DNA from: JBHHYU01 sp046757725
GTDB taxonomy: Bacteria > Desulfobacterota > Binatia > UBA9968
NCBI GenBank assembly: GCA_046757725.1
Contig: JBHHYU010000002.1
Span: forward strand, 39,885 to 103,884
DNA length: 64,000 nt
Reading direction: 5' to 3'
The position numbers were made by a program, and so were the translations under genes. Below the pieces are notes generated by a model. That model saw only the letters and a list, made by a program, of their open reading frames with translations, ran no database searches and was not told where the DNA came from. Positions 1 to 7,033 of the stretch are shown piece by piece (the first letter of the stretch is position 1; each line of letters begins with the position of its first letter).

Positions 1-324
1 GGCCCTCGCTTTCCTAAACTGAGATGACGTCCGGTGAGCGTTTCAACCAACTCTACAAACTGCTTACTTCCGGCTGGTCTACCTGAGTGTATTGCTTTGA
101 GAAGCCTGCTGTCGGCTTTCTCGTCGTTCGTCGAATGTACTCTTCCTAGTTTTCTGCTAGCCCCAGTAAGTTTTTATCCTTTACTAAAACGTCATTGGAG
201 ATCAAACCAAAAAGTGGGCAGACAATAGTGCAGTCGTCCAACTACTGGTCGGCTACTACCAATATGACTCACAGCATGGGTGTTACGACGCCAGTCACAT
301 CTTAAGGGGGCAGTCAAATTTTTA
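1..324. other. Gene-free stretch at window start
   Basis: I see no convincing gene here. The only open frame of any size (34..228, plus strand, 64 codons) has no recognisable motif and no Shine-Dalgarno sequence. No tRNA-like fold or clear terminator was found. It lies downstream of the minus-strand glycosylase gene and may hold its 3' end signals. Confidence 0.4.
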
Positions 325-996
325 CTAGCCGTCTCGCAACGGTGGGACGTCACGCCAGCCGTTGAGCGGGCAGGAATCGCAGTGTGGGCGGCTACGGCAG
401 AAGTCCTTTCCCACGTTGACTAGCATGGCGTGATATTGGTTGTACAGGTCCACATCGGCAGGAAGCGATTTCATGAACAGCTGCTGAAATTCGTCGTAGC
501 TCTTTTCATACGCCATAACCTGGTGGCGGGAAAAGATCCTTTTGGTATAGGCGTCGATGACGAAAATAGCCTTCTGTCCGGCGTAGAGCAGGATGGAGTC
601 AGCGGTCTCCGGCCCGGTCCCATTGACGGATAGCAGCTCTTCGCGCAGCCGGTTCGTCTCTTGGCGGAACATTTTCTTTAAGCTCCCACCGTAGCGGTTT
701 CGCAGGAATGAAATAAAATTTTTAAGTCGCCGCGCCTTTACATTGAAATAACCTGCCGCCCTGATGAGTCGTGCCAGACGCTTATGAGACAAGTCCTTTA
801 GGGCCCTGACGTTCATGGCATGCTTCTCTTTGAGCCGGCCGATTGCCCTGTTCACATTGGCCCAGGCAGTATTTTGTGTGAGGATAGCTCCCACGGAGAT
901 CTCCAGAGGGCTCTCACCCGGCCACCAGGAGAGATCACCGTAGTGGTCATAGAGGCGGTGGTAGACCTGCATAAGTTCTCGGCGTGAAGTGTTCAC
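325..996 (-). CDS. HhH-GPD DNA glycosylase, endonuclease III / MagIII-like
   Basis: A 223-residue base-excision-repair glycosylase of the helix-hairpin-helix GPD superfamily. The HhH motif lies at about 124-137 and the catalytic Asp at D148 in a VIDAY context. The position of the EndoIII catalytic Lys is Glu (E130, in GTGPETAD), which points to a monofunctional glycosylase of the MagIII/AlkA type rather than a bifunctional lyase. The C-terminal cluster loop keeps only three cysteines (C200, C206, C209); the fourth cysteine of EndoIII is absent, so an intact [4Fe-4S] cluster is doubtful. The start is GTG with no clear ribosome site; an ATG eight codons in (970-972) is an alternative. It is the last gene of the minus-strand block, 82 nt after the DHS-like gene. 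The superfamily is sure; the substrate is inferred. Confidence 0.85.
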   Translation of the reverse strand: MNTSRRELMQVYHRLYDHYGDLSWWPGESPLEISVGAILTQNTAWANVNRAIGRLKEKHAMNVRALKDLSHKRLARLIRAAGYFNVKARRLKNFISFLRNRYGGSLKKMFRQETNRLREELLSVNGTGPETADSILLYAGQKAIFVIDAYTKRIFSRHQVMAYEKSYDEFQQLFMKSLPADVDLYNQYHAMLVNVGKDFCRSRPHCDSCPLNGWRDVPPLRDG

Positions 997-1078
997 TATA
1001 AAAGCATTCAGTAATTGGCGAGATGGTTCGGGCGCTGGTAGGCTTAGAAGCTTTCTATTTTTTCTAATGGCTTACTGT

Positions 1079-2029
1079 TCATTCCATCTCTTCGAGGATC
1101 GCCGCGAACAGCAACGGGACCATGATTTCCATATGGCCGGTGAGATGGAATCCTTTGCCACTCTCCAGGGTGGGTCGAGTGACAATATTGGTGAGGGGGC
1201 GGTAGTGGCGAAGAAAGTCGAGGTTGACCGTGGTAAGATTGCGTACGGGGTGCCCCAGGTTACGGGCTAAGCTGAGTGCCTTCAAGAAAACCTCGGGCAG
1301 AATCACCGCCGAACCCAGGTTGATAAATATTCCGTCTCCCAGCGTGGCTACCACTGATGTGAGAGTGCGAAAATCTTTGAGGCTCCCTTCGCCGAGGGCC
1401 TTGCCGTCCACCTGGGGGTGCATATGAATGATATCTGTGCCGATCCCCACATGAACGGTAATGGGTATCCCCAATCTGGCTCCGGCGCCGAGTATGCTCA
1501 ACCGATGATGTGGGGGGCGGGATTTGAGAATGGCCTGGCCCACCGCTGCTCCAATCCCCTTTCCTTGCTCCAGACCTTTGGCAATAGCTCCGTTCAAGAA
1601 TGTGCCGGTCTCCTCAGCCATGCCGAAGCTCCCATCCTTGAGACTGGCAGCGACATCTTCGGAGGTCTTGCCCATGTAGGCGAGCTCGAAATCATGGATG
1701 ATTCCAGCGCCGTTCATGGCTACGGCACTGACGATTCTCCTTTCCATAAAATCGATGATTAAAGGACTCAGCCCGACTTTGATGGAATGTGCACCCATTC
1801 CCAAGAGGGTCGTCTTATCACGGCTCTGAGCGCGAGCGACCCGCTCTGCTATCTCTTTGAGGTTCTGTGCTGCAAGAATATCCGGAAGCCCTTTAATAAA
1901 AGAACCGAGGCGACTGCCCTTTCGGACCTTCCTTCCCAGAGTGGAGCTTTGAACCTTGCTCAGGCGTTTTTTCAGTGGATAGGTTCTCACCCTGGAGAAG
2001 TCCAGAGGCCTAAATGTCTTTTTTCCCAC
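1079..2029 (-). CDS. Deoxyhypusine synthase-like conserved protein
   Basis: A 316-residue protein resembling the NAD-binding core of the deoxyhypusine synthase/homospermidine synthase-like superfamily. Visible blocks are GMGAHSIKVGLSPLIIDFM (78-96), the AMNGAGIIHDFE stretch (104-115) and a late GDGIFINLGSA block. I do not see the Lys-containing active-site motif of true DHS, so hypusination is unlikely and the reaction is unknown. The start is GTG with an AGGA site 7 nt upstream. It begins 22 nt after the gmhA stop, so the two are probably co-transcribed; a role in heptose or nucleotide-sugar metabolism would be a guess from context only. The fold assignment rests on motif memory and should be treated as moderate. 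Confidence 0.55.
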   Translation of the reverse strand: MGKKTFRPLDFSRVRTYPLKKRLSKVQSSTLGRKVRKGSRLGSFIKGLPDILAAQNLKEIAERVARAQSRDKTTLLGMGAHSIKVGLSPLIIDFMERRIVSAVAMNGAGIIHDFELAYMGKTSEDVAASLKDGSFGMAEETGTFLNGAIAKGLEQGKGIGAAVGQAILKSRPPHHRLSILGAGARLGIPITVHVGIGTDIIHMHPQVDGKALGEGSLKDFRTLTSVVATLGDGIFINLGSAVILPEVFLKALSLARNLGHPVRNLTTVNLDFLRHYRPLTNIVTRPTLESGKGFHLTGHMEIMVPLLFAAILEEME

Positions 2030-2051
2030 GGTTTCAGTCCTGATGAATGCT

Positions 2052-2627
2052 CTAGGCGGAGAAAATCCTTTGGTCCACCATTTCGCAGATCACGTGGCCT
2101 ATGAGAATATGGGTCTCCTGGACACGCGCTGTGTTCTTACCTTCAGAAACACGCAGCAGATGATCCACACGCCTGGCCATCTTTCCTCCATTTCCGCCGG
2201 CGAGACCAATAGTAACGATATGGAGTTTTTTACAGACATCGATCGCCGTCAGGACGTTGGCGGCATTACCGCTCGTGGATATGGCTAGGGCAACATCACC
2301 TTCTTTCCCCAAGGCCTTTACCTGCTTGGCAAAGATCTCTTTGAAGTCATAGTCGTTGGCAATGCTGGTAATCGTCGAGGTGTCCGTGGTCAGTGCCAGC
2401 GCCGGGAGGGGAGGCCTTTCGATGCGAAAACGGTTGACGAACTCGGCAGCAATATGCTGCGCATCCGCAGCACTGCCTCCATTCCCAAAAAGAAGGAGTT
2501 TGTTCCCTCGTAGAAAGGCCTGGGAGATCAAATCGATAGCGGTAATGAGGATGTTAAGATTTTCCTTGAGGAACAGCTTTTTTGCGCGAAAACTTTCCTC
2601 AAATGCCTGGATGATAGCGTCTCTCAT
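2052..2627 (-). CDS. gmhA: Sedoheptulose-7-phosphate isomerase (SIS domain)
   Basis: A 191-residue single-SIS-domain protein, the usual GmhA length. It converts sedoheptulose 7-phosphate to D-glycero-D-manno-heptose 7-phosphate in the cytoplasm, the first step to ADP- or GDP-heptose for LPS core or glycans. Diagnostic segments are the phosphate loop LLFGNGGSAADAQHIAAEF, the LTTDTSTITSIANDY block, the ISTSGNAANVL second phosphate motif, and a C-terminal ETHILIGHVICE helix carrying metal/catalytic Glu and His. No other heptose genes (hldE, gmhB) are in the window, though glycan loci follow 30 kb away. It lies 255 nt downstream of the HD gene and 22 nt ahead of the DHS-like gene. Confidence 0.93.
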   Translation of the reverse strand: MRDAIIQAFEESFRAKKLFLKENLNILITAIDLISQAFLRGNKLLLFGNGGSAADAQHIAAEFVNRFRIERPPLPALALTTDTSTITSIANDYDFKEIFAKQVKALGKEGDVALAISTSGNAANVLTAIDVCKKLHIVTIGLAGGNGGKMARRVDHLLRVSEGKNTARVQETHILIGHVICEMVDQRIFSA

Positions 2628-2882
2628 AAGTCTGTTCGATCTATGCCTTCCCTCTGATTGTTTAGACCTTGGTTATTGTCTGACCCAATTTTCTACCACA
2701 TGGGCGGTGAGGCGTAAAGGCAAGCGGTGGGCAAGGGTTGAACCATGCAACGAATGTGGAGGTCTGAAACTTCCTTCAGGTATGCGGGCGGAACTTCCTA
2801 GTTTCCGTCAGGTGAGAGATTTACATGGGGGTCTCAACAAAATTCATGCTCGTTGCCTTGACGCGGTTGGCCAACCCCATGG
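2628..2882. other. Intergenic gap between HD gene and gmhA
   Basis: 255 nt without a supportable gene. It should hold the end of the upstream operon and the gmhA promoter (minus strand). I could not find a confident -35/-10 pair or an intrinsic terminator. Confidence 0.3.
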
Positions 2883-4274
2883 TTAAACGCTTGTTTTCAC
2901 TGCGGGTGGTCCACCTTTCAACGTCTGGTCGGCCACCTCTGCGAGCAGATGGTCGTTTTCGTGATCCAGTGCAAAGACACGAAACTGGACCACTTTGGAC
3001 GGTATGAATTCGAAAAGCTCGCCAAGAGATTCCTTTGTAACGTCTCCTGTAGAGGGATCGAAAAGGTAGATTTGTTTCTTTCCCATTGCAAAGGGGCTCT
3101 CTGGTCTGGGATCCTGCGTTGCCAAGTCTACCCGGAATACGAGATCTTGAGTCGAGGGCGAGAGCGAAGACCTGATTCGCTTTTCCCAATCGGTGTCTTG
3201 AATCAGCGCCATCCCATAGTGAAGCTCGTTCAATGATAGGGTCCGATCGTAGGTCATCTTCCATTTAATATCTCGGTCCAAGATTCTTCCCCACTCATGT
3301 GCCAAAGCTGCGTGTCCCCCGCCCCCCCGGCGCCAACGAGAAACTTCCTCCAGAAGGGACCAGTCTGTGAGATGGAGATAATCTTCCATATAATCCCTCG
3401 GATTGCCTGGAAAGATTAGCTGCATGGTCTCGGGAAATATCTCCCGCAAATGAAGGTCAATGGCACGGGTTGTCCGGTGATAGTAAACGTTCGTGTAGAG
3501 GTAAAGGCGAGCGTTGAGGAACATGGTGAGAGCTGCGTTGCCCGATTTGTGCAGAGTGATCCCTTTAGGGGAAACAAAGGTATAATGGATTAGTCGCTCT
3601 CGATCCACAGGCCCGACGGCCACACCGCACATGTAAGAATCGCGTGAGACATAATCGAGGTTGTCAAAGGTGAAGATTCCGCTTGTTAAAGGCTGGAGGA
3701 TCCTTACCCATTTGGGTTTATGGTGATCTTCCTTGCCGTTCTTTTTGATGGGAAAAGCGATATCCTGTGGTCTTAACTCTTCCCCTGAGGCAAAGGAACC
3801 ACTGGGGCTGCGTCGTAATTGTCCGATCAGTTCTCCGAGTTTTTCCTGGATAATAGCCTGGCCGATATCCTCATGGGTCATTTTGAAGTTTGATAAGAAG
3901 TTGTCATCGAAAAAATGTCCGAAAGGACCGTGCCCAGCATCGTGGAGGAGTCCCGTGATCCTCATATACTCCTCTATAAACGGCGCAGAGGGGCACTCAC
4001 TGCCCAGAACCCGTTGGAGCGATGGGTAAAGATGTTTGGCAAATTCTCCTGCAAGATGCATAGCACCCAAGGAGTGCTGAAATCGGCTGTGCTCTGCCGA
4101 GGGATAAACCCAGCGGGCACTCTGAAGCTGATAGATGTAACGGAGTCTCTGGACCCACGGCGAATCGATGATCTGCTTCTCGGTCACTTCCCCTTTTTTC
4201 CGAGGGACAGTGAATTGAATATAGCGGTGAATCGGATCACCTATGAGGGCAGTTCCCTCGTATTCGGTCTGCAT
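2883..4274 (-). CDS. HD-domain phosphohydrolase (SAMHD1/YwfO-like)
   Basis: A 463-residue metal-dependent HD phosphohydrolase of the dGTPase/SAMHD1-like group (COG1078 type). It carries the typical H...HD...D set: a HSRFQHSLG segment near residue 60, LLHDAGHGPFGH near 110, and FDNLDYVSRDSY for the distal Asp. Family members hydrolyse dNTPs or act on nucleotides; the substrate here is not known. A longer frame reaches 4406, but that part overlaps the archease gene and lacks homology-like sequence. I start at ATG 4272-4274 (an adjacent GTG at 4275 is possible), 19 nt after the archease stop. It is the last gene of the tight larB / zinc-ribbon / archease / HD cluster. Confidence 0.85.
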   Translation of the reverse strand: MQTEYEGTALIGDPIHRYIQFTVPRKKGEVTEKQIIDSPWVQRLRYIYQLQSARWVYPSAEHSRFQHSLGAMHLAGEFAKHLYPSLQRVLGSECPSAPFIEEYMRITGLLHDAGHGPFGHFFDDNFLSNFKMTHEDIGQAIIQEKLGELIGQLRRSPSGSFASGEELRPQDIAFPIKKNGKEDHHKPKWVRILQPLTSGIFTFDNLDYVSRDSYMCGVAVGPVDRERLIHYTFVSPKGITLHKSGNAALTMFLNARLYLYTNVYYHRTTRAIDLHLREIFPETMQLIFPGNPRDYMEDYLHLTDWSLLEEVSRWRRGGGGHAALAHEWGRILDRDIKWKMTYDRTLSLNELHYGMALIQDTDWEKRIRSSLSPSTQDLVFRVDLATQDPRPESPFAMGKKQIYLFDPSTGDVTKESLGELFEFIPSKVVQFRVFALDHENDHLLAEVADQTLKGGPPAVKTSV

Positions 4275-4293
4275 CACGTCGATTGCATCTTTC

Positions 4294-4719
4294 TCAGATC
4301 TCGAGGACCACCTGAGCCGTCCACTGTTCCCCCGCCTTTTCAATCCGGCTCTGGTGGTAGGCCACAGAGCGAATGTCGCGTCGGAGCTCGTGGCGGTCGG
4401 GGTCAAATTTCTCGCCGCTGACTTCCCCGCGGACGTAATCCTCCCTCACCTCGCGAACTTGAAACTCCTTGATAAGATATCCACTACCCTGGAAAAGATA
4501 GAGGAGTTCTCGCATCCAGTTCACGATCAAGTCATCGTAGTCCACTCCTTCAACTTCCAACGGGAAGCGGTCTTTCACCTCGACTTTATCCACATCTGTC
4601 ATAAGGTCAAACAGGGCGAATGCCGCGTTCGCAAATAGTTCCGTTTGGCTCTTGCCAAAAACTTTAACAGCTAAGTCGGCGGAACGCTTCAGAATACGGT
4701 ATCGCTTTTGCTCATTCAT
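4294..4719 (-). CDS. Archease
   Basis: A 141-residue archease-family protein, a small cytoplasmic activator that in studied systems speeds guanylylation and turnover of the RNA ligase RtcB. Seen: the N-terminal SADLAVKVFGKS strand-loop, the FANAAFALFDLMTD helix, VEGVDYDDLIVNWMRELLYLF, and the C-terminal SVAYHQSRIEK...VVLEI segment corresponding to the family's metal-binding end, with Glu where Asp is common. Its ATG follows the upstream stop by 2 nt, indicating translational coupling. No rtcB lies in the window, so the partner is elsewhere or the role differs. Confidence 0.85.
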   Translation of the reverse strand: MNEQKRYRILKRSADLAVKVFGKSQTELFANAAFALFDLMTDVDKVEVKDRFPLEVEGVDYDDLIVNWMRELLYLFQGSGYLIKEFQVREVREDYVRGEVSGEKFDPDRHELRRDIRSVAYHQSRIEKAGEQWTAQVVLEI

Positions 4720-4721
4720 GT

Positions 4722-5027
4722 TCAGCCTCTGAGTTTAGGTCCTTTTTCAGGCTTCTCTGACTGTTTTTCACCAAGTATGGATACCAACCCATTGAAATCA
4801 TCTTCCAACCTCTTCTGAATCCGTGCATCCGCATAACAGTCGGTGCAGGTTACGATATCCACCGGCTCACTTACCCGAAGAACGCGATGCGGTGGCATGT
4901 TTTCTCTTGGATCCTGAATCCATACCCATTCTGTAGACCCTGTATGGAGCAACGCGTAATCCACTCGATACCCCTTTTGAGTGTGACACGTCTCCCTCAC
5001 TTCCCTGCCGCAGTGAAAGCACTGCAT
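4722..5027 (-). CDS. Small CxxC zinc-ribbon protein, unknown function
   Basis: A 101-residue protein with an N-terminal CFHCG pair at residues 3-6 and a later CTDC pair near 61-64, together a plausible single zinc ribbon. The C-terminal 20 residues are Lys/Glu/Pro-rich and probably disordered. No catalytic motif is visible. It starts 11 nt after the larB stop with no good ribosome site, and stops 2 nt before archease, so it is likely translated by coupling within this operon. Function unknown. Confidence 0.7.
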   Translation of the reverse strand: MQCFHCGREVRETCHTQKGYRVDYALLHTGSTEWVWIQDPRENMPPHRVLRVSEPVDIVTCTDCYADARIQKRLEDDFNGLVSILGEKQSEKPEKGPKLRG

Positions 5028-5038
5028 AGGTGTTGCAT

Positions 5039-5788
5039 TTATAACCGATTGATAAGGCTGGCCGCAAAACCTGCTCCAAAACCGTTATCGATGTTCACAA
5101 CAGTGACTCCACCGGCGCAGGAATTGAGCATCCCTAAAAGGGCCGAGATACCCTGGAAACTAGCCCCGTACCCCACGCTGGTGGGGACGGCAATGACCGG
5201 TTTATCGACCAGGCCCGCAACCACGCTCGGTAGCGCACCCTCCATCCCAGCCACGACAACTAGGACCGAGGCCGAGAGAAGTTTATCGCGGTTTTCAAGA
5301 AGTCTGTGGATACCGGCTACGCCCACGTCGAAGAGCCGGTCCACATGGTTTCCCATCATCTCGGCAGATAAAACGGCCTCTTCCGCCACGGGAATATCCG
5401 AGGTACCGGCACAAATAATGAGGATTCTACCTTTTCCCTTGACCTGGATCCGCCTCCCGACCCAAGTGGCAGCGTGCGCTTCCCGATGATAACGTAGTCT
5501 TTTTATCTGTTTTCTAAGGGCAGCCATTTTCTCAGGCGCCAGCCGGGTAATCAGCACGTTCGTCTTTCGCCTCAGTAAGGCTTGGGCTATTGCAGCAATC
5601 TCGCTGACTCCCTTGCCTTCACCCATAATGACTTCAGGGACGCCCTGCCTGAGTGGGCGGTGATGATCCACCTTGGCGAAACCGAGGTCTTCGAATGGGA
5701 GGTGGCGCAGCCGGTCTCGCGCCTGATCCACCGTTACTTTTCCCTTTCGAACTCCTTCTAAAAGCTGTACCAGCAGTTCTGCGTCCAA
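5039..5788 (-). CDS. larB: LarB, nickel-pincer cofactor biosynthesis carboxylase
   Basis: A 249-residue LarB-family protein. LarB carboxylates and hydrolyses nicotinic acid adenine dinucleotide in the synthesis of the nickel-pincer nucleotide used by lactate racemase and related enzymes. The C-terminal two thirds resemble the PurE/NCAIR mutase fold: ICAGTSDIPVAEEA near 127, GVAGIHRLL, VVAGMEGALPSVVAGL, and a GYGASFQGISALLGMLNSCAGGVTVVNIDNGFG end. The start is TTG at 5786-5788, supported by a strong AGGAGGA ribosome site 5-6 nt upstream. larC, larE and larA are not in the window. It is the first gene of the larB / zinc-ribbon / archease / HD cluster and lies 94 nt after thiL. Confidence 0.92.
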   Translation of the reverse strand: MDAELLVQLLEGVRKGKVTVDQARDRLRHLPFEDLGFAKVDHHRPLRQGVPEVIMGEGKGVSEIAAIAQALLRRKTNVLITRLAPEKMAALRKQIKRLRYHREAHAATWVGRRIQVKGKGRILIICAGTSDIPVAEEAVLSAEMMGNHVDRLFDVGVAGIHRLLENRDKLLSASVLVVVAGMEGALPSVVAGLVDKPVIAVPTSVGYGASFQGISALLGMLNSCAGGVTVVNIDNGFGAGFAASLINRL

Positions 5789-5882
5789 CTGGATCCTCCT
5801 AAACCTTCCAAGGGGCTACCGAGCACGGGATCTATAAACTCAATCATAAATAAGCGAGTGAGACAGTATCGAGAATTAAGGA

Positions 5883-6878
5883 TCAGAGTTTGTTTTTGAA
5901 GTGGTCGTGACCCATCACGCGAATGGGCAAAGGGTCTCCTTTGCCATTGACGGCCCTTATCCCTTCGTTGGAAGTAACGCACATCCCGATCCAGGTGATC
6001 GGCACATCCAATCGCTGCTTAATCTCTTGCAGGCGCCCTCGATCCCGGCCGCGTAAACAAAAAAGGAGTTCGTAATCCTCTCCTCCCGTAAGGGAGTAAA
6101 GTGGACCTCTTCGTCCGGAAACAGACCGAAATGCACGGGAAAGCGGCAACGTATCCTGCCACACGACCGCACCGATTCCGCTCGCTTTGCAGAGATGGCC
6201 TAGATCTTGGAGTAGCCCATCGCTGATGTCAATCATGGCCCTAGCCAGTTTTTCTTTAGCTAGAATTGCTCCCGCCTTCAAACGAGCAGTTGGAGAACAA
6301 TGCCGGGAAACAAGATAGCTTTCCGTCTGACCTTGAACTCGTCCCCTTTTCTTCCTGAGGAGTGCCAATCCCAGAGCAGCATCACCCAAAGTTCCAGTCA
6401 CGTAGAGATCGTCGCCGACCTTGCCACCGCCACGAGTGATTGGTTTATAGGGAGCGTATCCAATCAAAGCAGCGCTGATAAAAAAGCGCTTCGAGGCGCT
6501 AGTATCCCCGCCCACTAAGGCCACGCCGCTCTCAGAGGCGAGGTCGCCGATTCCACGGTAAAATTCTCCCATTTCCTTGGCGCTGAAGTCAACAGGGACT
6601 CCCAGAGAAAGGGTCAAGTAGGCCGGACTCCCACCCATGGCAGCTAGATCGCTTAAGTTTACAGCTAGGGCCTTATGGCCGAGATCGTAAAAAGAAGTCC
6701 ACCTGAGATTGAAATGGATGCCTTCAATAAGGAGGTCTGAGGTGATGAGGAGGGACTGTTTTCTGAATGTTACCCACGCCGCATCGTCGCCGATTCCCAA
6801 GCGCACCCCATGTCCCTTTGGGGTCGCCTTACGAATTTTCTCAATTAGCCCAAACTCGCCTAGCTGGCGCAGTCTCAT
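5883..6878 (-). CDS. thiL: Thiamine-monophosphate kinase
   Basis: A 331-residue ATP-dependent kinase converting thiamine phosphate to thiamine diphosphate, of the PurM/SelD/HypE fold family. Seen: LGIGDDAAWV (28-36) with the metal-binding Asp pair, TSDLLIEGIHF (46-55), NLSDLAAMGGSPAYL (74-88), a VGGDTSAS block near 121, and DISDGLLQDLGHL. Length matches the family. The ATG at 6876-6878 has only a weak GGGA site. It is monocistronic or leads the larB cluster, and lies 155 nt downstream of lon. Confidence 0.93.
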   Translation of the reverse strand: MRLRQLGEFGLIEKIRKATPKGHGVRLGIGDDAAWVTFRKQSLLITSDLLIEGIHFNLRWTSFYDLGHKALAVNLSDLAAMGGSPAYLTLSLGVPVDFSAKEMGEFYRGIGDLASESGVALVGGDTSASKRFFISAALIGYAPYKPITRGGGKVGDDLYVTGTLGDAALGLALLRKKRGRVQGQTESYLVSRHCSPTARLKAGAILAKEKLARAMIDISDGLLQDLGHLCKASGIGAVVWQDTLPLSRAFRSVSGRRGPLYSLTGGEDYELLFCLRGRDRGRLQEIKQRLDVPITWIGMCVTSNEGIRAVNGKGDPLPIRVMGHDHFKNKL

Positions 6879-7033
6879 CGAGTGCTAGTCCCAATCAACT
6901 CACGCAACGTTGTTGATCGTCTCTTGCCCCGTTCCCGGTTACTCTACCTAATAGGCACAGACACTACGCCGCGTCATGTTCCTCGCTTTGACCGGGGCGT
7001 TTTTGTCTCTGGGGTGTTAACCGGCATGAGGGT

